Source of the DNA: Georgenia thermotolerans
Lineage (GTDB): Bacteria > Actinomycetota > Actinomycetes > Actinomycetales > Actinomycetaceae
Assembly: GCF_009193185.1 (NCBI RefSeq)
Contig: NZ_VUKF01000018.1
Span: forward strand, 1-64,000
Direction: 5' to 3'
DNA length: 64,000 nucleotides
Each line of letters opens with the position of its first letter. Position 1 is the first letter of the stretch. The notes under the pieces were generated by a model, which was given only the letters and a program-made list of their open reading frames with translations, was not told where the DNA came from and did not search any database. Both the position numbers and the translations under genes were made by a program. This document shows positions 15,422 to 24,947 of the stretch, in pieces.

Positions 15422-16723
15422 GTGCTCCACGACGGGCAGGTTCGCACCGGCACCAACGCGTCGTCCGGGACGGGCACCGCCCCGCCGTCGGCCGACGGCC
15501 CCGGGGCGGTGGCGCCGGCGCTCGCGCCCAGCGCGCTCGCCCACAACTACCACCCCCTGGACGTGGTGCTCGCCGCCGGCGAGGGCTCGTGGGTCACCGA
15601 CGTGCGCGGCCGCCGCTTCCTCGACTGCCTCGCGGGCTACTCCGCGCTCAACTTCGGTCACCGCCACCCCGCCCTGGTGGCCGCGGCCACCGCCCAGCTG
15701 GGGAGGATCACGCTCACCTCCCGGGCCTTCGACCACGAGCTGCTCGAGCCCTTCGCCGAGGCGGTGACGCGGCTGACCGGCACCGAGATGCTGCTGCCGA
15801 TGAACACCGGCGCCGAGGCGGTGGAGACGGCGGTCAAGGCCGCCCGCAAGTGGGGCTACGACGTCAAGGGCGTGCCGGACGGCCGGGCCACCATCGTCGT
15901 CGCCGAGGGCGCGTTCCACGGGCGGACCACCACGATGGTCTCGATGAGCTCGGACCCCGAGGCCCGCGACGGCTTCGGGCCGTACACGCCCGGCTTCCGG
16001 ATCGTCCCCTACGGCGACGTCGACGCCGTCGCCGCCGCGGTGGACGAGACGACCGTGGCGGTGCTCGTCGAGCCGATCCAGGGCGAGGCCGGCGTCGTCA
16101 TCCCGCCGGCGGACTACCTGCCCCGGCTGCGCAACCTGTGCACGGCGGCCGACGTGCTGCTCGTGCTCGACGAGGTCCAGTCAGGGCTCGGCCGGACCGG
16201 GACGACCCTCGCCCAGGACCTCGCCGGGGTGCGCGGGGACCTCATCGCCCTCGGCAAGGCGCTCGGCGGCGGCATCCTGCCCGTCTCCGCCGTGGTCGGG
16301 CGGCGTGACGTGCTGGGCGTCCTGACCCCGGGCACGCACGGGTCGACCTTCGGCGGCAACTCCCTGGCCTGCGCCGTCGGCCTGGCGGTGGTCGACCTGC
16401 TCGCGCCGGGCGACCTGCAGGCGCGAGCGGCGGCGCTGGGCGCCGAGCTGCGCGAGCGGGTGGACGAGCTCGTGGCGCGCGGGCTGCTGGCGGCCGGGCG
16501 CACGGTCGGGCTGTGGGCCGGGCTCGACGTCGAGCCGGCGCTCGGGCTGACCGGGCGGGGCACCTGCGAGCGGCTGGTCGCCCGCGGCATCCTCGTCAAG
16601 GAGACGCACGGGGCCACCATCCGGCTGGCCCCGCCGCTGACGATCTCCGGCGACGACCTGCACCTGGCCCTCGACACGCTCAGCGACGTGCTGCGCGAGG
16701 AGGCCGACGACGCGGCGCGGTAG
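15422..16723 (+). CDS. rocD: Ornithine aminotransferase (ornithine-oxo-acid transaminase)
   Basis: A 433-residue class-III PLP aminotransferase that transfers the delta-amino group of ornithine to 2-oxoglutarate, giving glutamate semialdehyde in arginine/ornithine catabolism. The N-terminal HNYHPLDVVLAAGEGSWVTDV is diagnostic for RocD; MNTGAEAVETAVKAARKWG, EPIQGEAGVVIPP, LDEVQSGLGRTG and the PLP-lysine segment LIALGKALGGGILPVS follow in order. The first 35 residues are a Gly/Ala/Pro-rich extension beyond the normal start. GTG 15422 has GGAGG only four bases upstream, so an internal start is possible. No rocF or rocA is adjacent. The leader-peptide region lies upstream on the other strand. Confidence 0.92.
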   Translation: MLHDGQVRTGTNASSGTGTAPPSADGPGAVAPALAPSALAHNYHPLDVVLAAGEGSWVTDVRGRRFLDCLAGYSALNFGHRHPALVAAATAQLGRITLTSRAFDHELLEPFAEAVTRLTGTEMLLPMNTGAEAVETAVKAARKWGYDVKGVPDGRATIVVAEGAFHGRTTTMVSMSSDPEARDGFGPYTPGFRIVPYGDVDAVAAAVDETTVAVLVEPIQGEAGVVIPPADYLPRLRNLCTAADVLLVLDEVQSGLGRTGTTLAQDLAGVRGDLIALGKALGGGILPVSAVVGRRDVLGVLTPGTHGSTFGGNSLACAVGLAVVDLLAPGDLQARAAALGAELRERVDELVARGLLAAGRTVGLWAGLDVEPALGLTGRGTCERLVARGILVKETHGATIRLAPPLTISGDDLHLALDTLSDVLREEADDAAR

Positions 16724-16795
16724 CGCCGCCAGGCGGACCTGCGTTCGCCCACCGGCCGCCGGTCCGGCCCCGTGCCGTGACCAGAGTGGCCATCT

Positions 16796-16863
16796 GGCTG
16801 CGACCCGGAGGGCGTTCCGGCTGCGACCGGAAGGGCGTTCCGGCTGCCGCCCGCGAACGTTCC
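16796..16863. repeat. Three tandem 22-23-bp repeats
   Basis: GGCTGCGACC-(C/G)-GGAGGGCGTTCC-like units at 16796, 16819 and 16842, the third degenerate. They lie in the 368-bp gap between rocD and the converging stress gene, where no protein-coding frame is convincing. Confidence 0.6.
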
Positions 16864-17025
16864 CGGCGTTCCGTGTGCGCCCGGACGTGCGGCACGATTG
16901 GATACTGCCCAGCGGGATCTCATCGGGCAGGGCTCGGCAACGGCCCCGCCTGCCGCCCGCAGCGACCATGCGCACCCGTGCGCCCTGGGGGCGTGCCGAT
17001 CGTGGTCGGCGGCACGCGCACAGGG

Positions 17026-17059
17026 AGGGTGCGGCGGGTTGTCCCACCCGCCGCACCCT
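17026..17059. terminator. Hairpin between rocD and the stress protein gene
   Basis: AGGGTGCGGCGGGT pairs perfectly over 14 bp with 17046-17059 around a six-base loop; CTCTCTCTCG follows on the plus strand. It lies 33 bp past the stop of the minus-strand stress gene and can serve both genes. Confidence 0.75.
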
Positions 17060-17091
17060 CTCTCTCGCTCGTCTCGGCCCGTCCGGCCCGG

Positions 17092-18015
17092 CTACGCGGT
17101 CCAGGGCACGTCGGACGGCGAGCGGCCCTCGTCCTTGACGCGGCTGGGCACGACCATGACCGGCGAGGCGGCGTGGTGCAGCACGGCCTGGCTGGTCGAG
17201 CCCAGCAGCAGCCCGGCGAAGCCGCCGCGGCCGCGGGTGCCCACGACGATCAGCTCGACGGCGGTGGAGAACTCGGCCATGAGCGCCGCGGCGTTGCCGT
17301 CCAGGGCGTGCTGGCGCACCCGCACCGGGCGGTCCCCCACCGCGCCCGCCACGGCCACCCCGAGCCCCTCGCGGACGTCGGCGAGCACCTCCTCGCGGTC
17401 CACGGTGGCCGGCAGCCAGGCCATCGCGCCGGCGCCGGTGGCGATCGGGACGGCGGCGACGGCGGTGAGCTCGGCGTCCCACACCGCGGCCTCGTCGACG
17501 GCGCGGCGCAGCGCCACCCGCGCCGACTCCGAGCCGTCGACGCCGACGACGATGCGCCGGACCGGCATGTAGCTGCGGCCCTCGCGCACGGGGACGACCA
17601 CGACCGGGCAGTGCGCGTGCGCGGGCAACGCGGAGGAGACGGTGCCCAGCAGGCGGTCGGTGAAGCCGCCGCCGCCGCGGGTGCCGACGGCGATGAGGGC
17701 CGCCTCCCGGGACAGGTCGACGAGGACGCCGGCCGGGTCGCCGGTCTCCAGGGCCGAGGTGACGACGACGTCGGCCTCGCCCACGCGGGCGACCGCCTCG
17801 TCGATCACCGCCTGGGCGCCCTGCTGGATCGCGGTGTCGTCCATCGCGGCGTAGCCGCCGTCGAGCGAGGCCGCGGTGAAGGAGGGCAGGGCGTAGGCGC
17901 ACACGACGTGCAGGCGCATGCCCGCCTGCTTCGCCTCCGCCACCGCCCAGTCGACGGCGGCGAGGCTCGCCTCCGAGCCGTCGACCCCGACGACGATCAC
18001 CTTCTCGTTCGCCAT
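17092..18015 (-). CDS. Universal stress protein with two UspA domains
   Basis: A 307-residue tandem UspA protein. The first domain (about 3-145) begins EKVIVVGVDGSEASLAAVDW and ends GTRGGGGFTDRLLGTVSSAL. The second (about 155-295) begins RRIVVGVDGSESARVALRRA and ends GTRGRGGFAGLLLGSTSQAV. Both keep the G-x2-G-x9-G-S/T ATP-binding loop, unlike the single-domain protein at 13089. Double-domain forms are abundant in actinobacteria and associated with dormancy and redox stress. ATG 18015 is chosen for its GGAAGGGG ribosome-binding site; a start nine codons further up is possible. It is a monocistronic gene. Confidence 0.92.
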   Translation of the reverse strand: MANEKVIVVGVDGSEASLAAVDWAVAEAKQAGMRLHVVCAYALPSFTAASLDGGYAAMDDTAIQQGAQAVIDEAVARVGEADVVVTSALETGDPAGVLVDLSREAALIAVGTRGGGGFTDRLLGTVSSALPAHAHCPVVVVPVREGRSYMPVRRIVVGVDGSESARVALRRAVDEAAVWDAELTAVAAVPIATGAGAMAWLPATVDREEVLADVREGLGVAVAGAVGDRPVRVRQHALDGNAAALMAEFSTAVELIVVGTRGRGGFAGLLLGSTSQAVLHHAASPVMVVPSRVKDEGRSPSDVPWTA

Positions 18016-18174
18016 GACCCGCCCCTTCCGTTGGTTGGTCATCCGTTGACCTCATTGTGCCGCTATCGAGGGGGTCGCGAACCGGGACCCGCGGTAACTG
18101 TCCGAATTCGCTGGGCGGTGCGGCCCCTCCGATCGGCGGGGAGCCCGGCGCACCGTTCGCCCCCGCAGACGGCG

Positions 18175-18207
18175 GCGGCCCGCCCCCGGGTGACGGGGAC
18201 GGGCCGC
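18175..18207 (-). terminator. Hairpin after the NlpC/P60 gene
   Basis: A 14-bp stem with one wobble position (18175-18188 with 18194-18207) lies 17 bp beyond the stop codon of the minus-strand cell-wall hydrolase gene. Confidence 0.65.
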
Positions 18208-18223
18208 TCGGTGCGCGCGAGGG

Positions 18224-19015
18224 TCAGAGCACGCGGATGTAGGTCGGGTTCGCCTTGTAGATCGGGGTCTCGGCCAGGGGGGTGCCCGGGTTGCGAGCCG
18301 CGATGTGGTTGCCGTTGCCGGTGTAGATGCCGACGTGGCCGGGCCAGACGACGAGGTCGCCGGGCTGGGCCTGGGCGGCGGAGACCTGCTTGCCGGCGCC
18401 GGCCTGGGCCCCGGAGCTGCGCGGCAGGTTCACGCCGAACTTGGCGAACACGTACTGGGTGAAGCCGGAGCAGTCGAAGCCGGCCGGGGTGGAGCCGCCG
18501 TACACGTACGGGGTGCCGATGAACTGGCGGGCGTAGTTGATGACCGCGCTCGCCGAGGCGGAGGCCAGCTGCGGAGCGGCCTGCTGCTCGGCAGCGGCGA
18601 GCGCCGGGCGGTCCGCGCTGCGCGAGGCGGCGGGCGCCGCGCGGTCCACGGCGGGGGTCGCGGCGACCTGGGCCGCGGCGGCCGGGGCCGGGGCGGGCTT
18701 CGGCTTGGGGGCCGGGGTGGCCTGCGCCGTGACGGTGTCAGTCTCGACGCTCCACGTGACGTCGGCCGGCACGGTGACCGTCGGCGTGGTGACGACGGCG
18801 GCAGCCTTCTGGGCGGCGGCGACGTCGGCCTGGGGGGCGGCGACCGTGTCGGCGTCGCTCGGCGCGGCGGTGGCCCCGGTGGCCGCGGCGGTGAGCACCA
18901 GGCCGGACGCCGCGATGGCAGCCAGGCCGCGGCGCGTGCCGACGGTGAGGTTGGTCAGGGGGGTGCTGGGGCGACGCGCCGCGCGGTGCTTCGCGTCAGT
19001 GGTGCTGATGGTCAC
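18224..19015 (-). CDS. Secreted NlpC/P60 (C40) peptidoglycan endopeptidase
   Basis: A 263-residue exported cell-wall hydrolase. Residues 1-51 include a long signal peptide (RRGLAAIAASGLVLTAAATG, cleavage near TAA). An Ala/Pro/Lys-rich linker of about 110 residues (APKPKPAPAP) spans the wall. The C-terminal catalytic domain (about 155-263) begins INYARQFIGTPYVYGG, with the nucleophile in FDCSGFTQYVF and the histidine in WPGHVGIYTGNG. NlpC/P60 enzymes cut stem peptides, usually D-Glu to meso-DAP. GTG 19015 follows AGGAGAGG. A c-di-AMP-type riboswitch precedes the gene, as for many actinobacterial wall hydrolases and resuscitation factors. Confidence 0.92.
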   Translation of the reverse strand: MTISTTDAKHRAARRPSTPLTNLTVGTRRGLAAIAASGLVLTAAATGATAAPSDADTVAAPQADVAAAQKAAAVVTTPTVTVPADVTWSVETDTVTAQATPAPKPKPAPAPAAAAQVAATPAVDRAAPAASRSADRPALAAAEQQAAPQLASASASAVINYARQFIGTPYVYGGSTPAGFDCSGFTQYVFAKFGVNLPRSSGAQAGAGKQVSAAQAQPGDLVVWPGHVGIYTGNGNHIAARNPGTPLAETPIYKANPTYIRVL

Positions 19016-19029
19016 GAACTACCTCTCCT

Positions 19030-19200
19030 GGAAGCCTGCGGGGTGAGCTGTCGGGTTCGGGTGTGGAGTTCACCCGGCGCGCCCCGTGGGCCGCGCTTCA
19101 CCCCAAGGCCCTGGCCGGAGCCAGGACCGGATGTGGTTCCCCCGCCCCTGCCGCGGTGCGTAGTCGAACGGCTCCGGACGGCGGCAGGGCTCGGTGTTCG
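19030..19200 (-). ncRNA. ydaO/yuaA-type c-di-AMP riboswitch
   Basis: In the leader of the NlpC/P60 gene, read on the minus strand, the conserved elements occur in order: GGGGGAACCA, GGGGTGAAGCG, CCGGGTGAACTCC and CGAACCCGACAGCTCACCCC, ending GCAGGC just before the ribosome-binding site. This matches the c-di-AMP riboswitch consensus, which in actinobacteria is found before wall-remodelling genes and lowers their expression when c-di-AMP is high. The 5' boundary is approximate. Confidence 0.75.
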
Positions 19201-19220
19201 TCCAGAGGCTTTACGGGGAG

Positions 19221-19670
19221 GGATTCCGCAAAGCGATAGAGACACTACGTGCCGAGAACCCGATTGTCACGTTTTGATAACGGACCGTGGGAGAGGTCAC
19301 GGATCCCCGAGGCTTTCGGCCGCTGGCGTCGTCGTTCTGCGGCCTGGCGATGCCCCAGGTCAGCAGCGCACGCCGGGGCGGAACCCACGATACGGGCTGC
19401 AGCACGGCCGGGGCCCAGAAGTCCGGAACTTGTGGGACGCGTCACGCTCGGGTGCCGTCCGGAGGATCCGGACCTTCCCGGCCGCTGCTCGGCAAGCGTG
19501 ACCGGGGGTAGTGGACGGGCAGGCCGCGTGCGACCTGGCCGCGGGGACGGCTCCGGTCCGCAGCCGCGTCTCCGGCGCCCACCGTTGCGCGCCGGACCCG
19601 CCCCGCCGGGCGCATGACAGGGCCCGGGGCGCGGCTCGCCGCCGCGCCGCCGGCCCGGCGGACGGCCCGG
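19221..19670. other. 450-bp gap between the riboswitch and the metal regulator
   Basis: No convincing coding frame is seen. The left part probably holds the promoter of the riboswitch transcript: a lower-G+C patch at 19236-19285 contains CACGTTTTGATAACGG. The rest is G+C-rich without clear structure until the 23-bp repeats. Confidence 0.5.
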
Positions 19671-19739
19671 GACGCTCACGCGGGGGGCAGCGTGACGCTC
19701 AGGCGGGGATCAGCGCGCCCCTTAGGCGGGGGTCAGATC
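19671..19739. repeat. Three tandem 23-bp repeats overlapping the end of the metal-regulator gene
   Basis: Units at 19671, 19694 and 19717 share (G/C)-C-N-C-T-(C/T)-A-N-GCGGGG-N2-CAG. The third copy carries the stop codon of the DtxR-family gene (19733-19735). Because 23 is not a multiple of three, the array could have arisen by slippage from the gene's end. Confidence 0.65.
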
Positions 19740-20551
19740 GCCACGAACAGGTGGCGCGCGATGTCCTCGGGCAGGTCCAGCACGACGTCCGAGCCCGGCG
19801 CGTGCAGCGAGATCATCTCGTCCGGGTGCACCGTGACCTCGACCCGCAGCCCCGGCCGGAGCCCGGCCTCGGCCATGCGGCCGAGCAGCTCGACGTCGAC
19901 CTGGAGCGGCTCGCCGATGCGGGCGAGCTCGACGGTGAAGGCCCCCTCGGACGCGTCGACCGCCTGCCCGGGCACCGCGGCGGGGGCGGCGTGCGGCACG
20001 GCGGCGCCGGTCACGGCCGCGTGCACGATCGGCCGCCCCGCCCCGGGGGTGACCCCGAGCCCGGCGGGCACGGTCTCCGCGGCGACGTCGGCCAGCGAGC
20101 GCACCTCGGGGTGCGTCGCCGCCGCGCCCTGCTCGCCCAGCTGGTCGAGCCCGGGGATGGGGTTGCCGTAGGGGTCCACGTGGGGGTGGCCGAGCAGCTC
20201 GACGAGGCGGCGCTCGACGCGCTCGCTCATGACGTGCTCCCAGCGGCAGGCCTCCTCGTGCACGAAGGGCCACTCCAGGCCGACGACGTCGGTGAGCAGC
20301 CGCTCGGCGAGGCGGTGCTTGCGCATGACCATCGTGGCCCGCGCGCGCCCCTCGTCGGTCAGGCGCAGCTGTCGGCTGCCCGTGAGCACCAGGAGCCCGT
20401 CGCGCTCCATCCGCGCCACGGTCTGGGAGACGGTCGGCCCGGAGTGGCCGAGTCGCTCGGCGATGCGGGCGCGCAGCGGGACGACGCCCTCCTCCTCGAG
20501 CTCGTAGACCGTCTTGAGATACATCTCGGTGGTGTCGATCAGGTCGCTCAC
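19733..20551 (-). CDS. DtxR/IdeR/MntR-family metal-dependent transcriptional regulator
   Basis: A 272-residue repressor that binds operator DNA when loaded with Fe(II) or Mn(II). Residues 1-75 are the winged helix (LIDTTEMYLKTVYELEEEGV, then GHSGPTVSQTVARMERDGLL). The dimerisation and metal-binding domain follows (HRLAERLLTDVVGLEW, HEEACRWEHVMSERVERRL, GHPHVDPYGNPIPG) with the usual His/Glu/Cys ligands. An Ala/Pro-rich linker leads to a C-terminal SH3-like (FeoA) domain (LARIGEPLQVDVELLGRMAE, then GLRPGLRVEVTVHPDE). It is slightly longer than the typical 230 residues because of the linker. GTG 20551 with GAAGGAG is the likely start. Whether it senses iron or manganese cannot be said, and no transporter is adjacent. 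Confidence 0.9.
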   Translation of the reverse strand: MSDLIDTTEMYLKTVYELEEEGVVPLRARIAERLGHSGPTVSQTVARMERDGLLVLTGSRQLRLTDEGRARATMVMRKHRLAERLLTDVVGLEWPFVHEEACRWEHVMSERVERRLVELLGHPHVDPYGNPIPGLDQLGEQGAAATHPEVRSLADVAAETVPAGLGVTPGAGRPIVHAAVTGAAVPHAAPAAVPGQAVDASEGAFTVELARIGEPLQVDVELLGRMAEAGLRPGLRVEVTVHPDEMISLHAPGSDVVLDLPEDIARHLFVAI

Positions 20552-20786
20552 GCGTCCGCCGCTCCTTCGTACGTGGCCCCGGCCGGCGCCCGCCATCCGG
20601 CCGGCGTGCACCCTTCTGGGCTCAGGATAGGGAGAATCGCCCACATCTCGGCAGACTCGCCGCTGCCGTGGCCCCCTCGCCGCCGCCCCGGCCACCCCGA
20701 GGCCCGTCGCCGGTGACGGAGGGGGGCGGTGCCCGGTCGTCGGAGGGATTCCTCGCCGGACGCCACCGCGCCCTATCCTGCCCGAG

Positions 20787-21803
20787 ATGTTCACCACACC
20801 TGCCGACCAGACGGGGGCTCCGGAGCCGGCGATCTCGGCCTTCGAACCGGGCACCGGCACCCCGGTCTACCGCGGCCACCCGCTCCCGCGCCTGCTGGGC
20901 ACCCCCTTCGAGCGGGTCTGGGGCTTGCTCGTCGACGGCGCGCCCACCCCGGGCCTGCCGCCGGCGGAGCCGTTCAACCTGCCGGTGCGCACCGGCGACG
21001 TCCGGGTCGACGTGATGTCGGCGCTGGCCCAGCTCACCCCGGTATGGGCGTACCGGCCGCTGGGCGAGGTCGACGCGCGGCAGGCCCGCGAGGACCTCGC
21101 GCGCGCGTCCGTCATGGCGCTGAGCTTCGTGGCCCAGTCGGCCCGGGGCGAGGACGTGCCCGCCGTGCCCCAGCGCGAGGTGGACCTCGCCGCCACGATC
21201 ACCGAGCGCTTCCTCGTCCGCTGGCGCGGCGAGGCCGACCCGCTCGCCGTCCAGGCGCTGAACACCTACTGGCTGGCCCTGGCGGAGAATGGCCTGTCGC
21301 CGTCGACCCGCACTGCCCGCCTGGCGGCGGAGGAGGGCGCGGACGCCGCATCCTGCCTGGCCGCGGCCGTGGCCGTGGCCAGCGGGCCGAGCAGCGGCGG
21401 GGCCGGCGCGCGGGCGCTGGCGCTGGTCCAGCGGGCCGAGCGCGGCGGCGACGTCGCCGCCGTCGTCGCCGAGCACATCGCCCGGCACGGCGCGCTGCCC
21501 GGCTTCGGCGACCCGCACCTGCCCGAGCACGCCCGCGGGCAGCTGCTGCGCGAGGCGTGCGCGCGGCTCGGCGCCGGGCGGCTGGAGGTCGCCGACGCCG
21601 TCGTCGCGGCCGGCGAGGACGCGCTGCGCGCGGGCGACGGCGGCCCGGACGGTCAGCCGCGCGCCGGGGCGCTGTTCTGGGGGGCGGTCCTGCTCGACTC
21701 CGTCGGCGTGCCGGCCCCGCTGCACGGCGCGCTGTACGTGTGCGGGCGCACGGCGGGCTGGTCGGCCCACGTGCTCGAGGTCCAGCGGGCGCGGCGCGGC
21801 TGA
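20787..21803 (+). CDS. Citrate synthase-family protein (CitA-like) lacking active-site histidines
   Basis: A 338-residue protein clearly related to the second actinobacterial citrate synthase (CitA type): WGLLVDGAPTPGLPPAEPF, TGDVRVDVMSALAQL, LVRWRGEADPLAVQ and VCGRTAGWSAHVLEVQ. The residues that make citrate synthase work are gone. The segment normally ending in GPLHGG reads GPSSGG, the GFGHRVY-type segment reads GFGDPHLPEHA with a short deletion, and the upstream catalytic-region histidine (AEHGMN in CitA, recalled) reads AENGLS. The aspartate in LLDSVGVP is retained. It is also shorter than CitA (about 370). An inactive, regulatory or altered-specificity paralogue is likely. The gene is divergent from the metal regulator, and a very strong hairpin follows its stop. 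Confidence 0.85.
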   Translation: MFTTPADQTGAPEPAISAFEPGTGTPVYRGHPLPRLLGTPFERVWGLLVDGAPTPGLPPAEPFNLPVRTGDVRVDVMSALAQLTPVWAYRPLGEVDARQAREDLARASVMALSFVAQSARGEDVPAVPQREVDLAATITERFLVRWRGEADPLAVQALNTYWLALAENGLSPSTRTARLAAEEGADAASCLAAAVAVASGPSSGGAGARALALVQRAERGGDVAAVVAEHIARHGALPGFGDPHLPEHARGQLLREACARLGAGRLEVADAVVAAGEDALRAGDGGPDGQPRAGALFWGAVLLDSVGVPAPLHGALYVCGRTAGWSAHVLEVQRARRG

Positions 21804-21835
21804 ACCGCACCCTCCGGCGAGACGTCAAGTCCGTC

Positions 21836-21887
21836 GCGAGACGTCAAGTTGTGCACCGGGGACCGCGTGCACTACTTGACGTCTCGC
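21836..21887. terminator. Long hairpin between the citrate-synthase-like gene and VKOR, preceded by a partial duplicate
   Basis: 21836-21856 pairs with 21867-21887 over 21 bp with one mismatch around a 10-base loop. A 14-bp direct copy of the left arm (GCGAGACGTCAAGT) occurs just before it at 21817-21830. The two genes converge here, so this is probably a shared terminator. Confidence 0.8.
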
Positions 21888-21926
21888 GGGGAGGGCGGGA
21901 GGGCGGGAGGGCGGGAGGCGGGGGAG
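21888..21926 (+). other. G-quadruplex-type run of GGG tracts
   Basis: GGGGAGGGCGGGAGGGCGGG and its continuation contain at least seven runs of three or more G on the plus strand, separated by one or two bases, between the hairpin and the stop of the VKOR gene. Confidence 0.6.
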
Positions 21927-21927
21927 G

Positions 21928-23904
<1,977 letters not shown>

Positions 23905-24125
23905 CCGCCCGCCCGCCGACGCACCCCCCGTCCCCCGTCTTCCCGGTGGACTCGTGGGTTAGCGGTGAGCTCGCGCTCCCGGGAGGACGAGCGCACCACC
24001 CACCGACGAGTTCACGCCGTCAGCACGTCCTCCCACCGTTCCCCGGGCCGCGTCGCCCTGGCTTTGATCGACCGAGCCGCAGGCCAGGGCAGATCCCACG
24101 ACAGATGCGACCTCACGCCGCGCGA

Positions 24126-24161
24126 CTTTTGCTTGACGATGGACAAAAGCAGCCATAGTCT
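24126..24161 (+). promoter_or_regulatory. Promoter with CTTTTG-N12-CAAAAG operator (copy 1)
   Basis: The inverted repeat CTTTTG (24126-24131)/CAAAAG (24144-24149) overlaps the -35 box TTGACG (24133-24138). After 17 bp comes TAGTCT (24156-24161). It faces the small gene at 24258, about 90 bp downstream of the predicted start point. It shares its sequence with three promoters in the sugar island and has the most perfect palindrome of the four. The rest of the 350-bp gap (23905-24254) shows nothing else. Confidence 0.65.
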
Positions 24162-24257
24162 CGACCCCAGGCGTCGCGCTGTGTCGCGGGGCGCTCGACA
24201 GGTCAGCACCACGTAGTTCCTCCCGGGTCCGGTCCCCCCTCCGCCCCTCGGGACGTG

Positions 24258-24524
24258 ATGCCTGACCGCATCTCACCGTCGCGACGCCAGAAGGGGGCAG
24301 CCACGACCACACCTGACGCAGGACATCCGTTCACGCCAGACGAGGGAGCACCGTGGTTTCACGACAAGGCCGAGGAGTTCGCGGGCGACGGCCGGTTCGA
24401 CAGGGCCTCCCACAAGCTCGACCAGGCCAAGGCCGCCGCGGGCCGCGCGGACGCCACGGCCCGGGACGAGCTGGTCGGGCTCGTGGAGAGCCTGCGCCCG
24501 CACGTGGAAGGGGACGGCGCCTGA
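24258..24524 (+). CDS. Small hydrophilic protein, unknown function
   Basis: An 88-residue frame with coding-type codon bias in its last 65 residues. The N-terminus is basic (MPDRISPSRRQKG) and may be an over-extension. The remainder is charged and probably helical (WFHDKAEEFAGDGRFDRA, then SHKLDQAKAAAGRADATA), ending ESLRPHVEGDGA. No signal, membrane segment or known domain is recognised. AGAAGGGGG lies inside the frame near 24290, but no ATG or GTG follows it, so the start remains uncertain. It is the only gene behind the first copy of the shared operator, which ties it to the ROK-type sugar regulon 15 kb away. Confidence 0.6.
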   Translation: MPDRISPSRRQKGAATTTPDAGHPFTPDEGAPWFHDKAEEFAGDGRFDRASHKLDQAKAAAGRADATARDELVGLVESLRPHVEGDGA

Positions 24525-24947
24525 GGTAGTCCTGCACTCCCCTCATTCACTGGGCTCGGCTGCCCGGCCGGCCAGGTCGGCCGGGCACTCTCGCGCCCCG
24601 CTCGTTTCCCGCACGAGACTTTCCACTCTTGCATTCCTGCAAGCAGCGCAGAGTTTCATCGCGGTCCTTTTGTCAATTGCCAGGGGGGCGGCTTTGCCCT
24701 GCCGTTCTTTCGGCATTTCGAAGGCGTCGATGAGACCGGTACAGAAATGGCGAGCCTCGCGATTGTCGGCGCAGCCAGACGGCACTCACGAGACTGACGG
24801 CCGCATACCCCGGGGCGGGACCGCTCAGCGGATGCCGGGCCCCGGCAGGGCGGGTGGCAACGCCGGGGCTCGGTGTCACGGTAGGCGTGCGCCGACCAGG
24901 AGTCGCGAAGCGCACGCCCGCGGCGCCGCCACGAAAGGTGCGTCGCC
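24525..24947. other. 423-bp gap with an A+T-richer patch
   Basis: Between the small gene and the polyprenyl synthetase. Positions about 24600-24790 are clearly less G+C-rich than surroundings (TTTTGTCAATTG, TTCTTTCGGCATTTCG). A minus-strand frame of 80 codons exists but has no ribosome-binding site and no coding bias. It may be the remains of acquired DNA or a promoter region; nothing definite can be assigned. Confidence 0.4.

Noticed and set aside
17092-18110. DosR-like box before the double-domain stress gene
   Set aside because: The upstream region has GGGTCCC and GACCCC words but no correctly spaced GGGAC/GTCCC pair.
19249-19617. Plus-strand frame of 122 codons in the riboswitch-regulator gap
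   Set aside because: Arg/Pro-rich shadow sequence with no start signals or homology; the area is better read as non-coding.
24543-24785. 80-codon minus-strand frame with a CAAC-type cysteine pair
   Set aside because: No ribosome-binding site, no G+C bias in third positions, and it overlaps the A+T-rich patch; likely chance.
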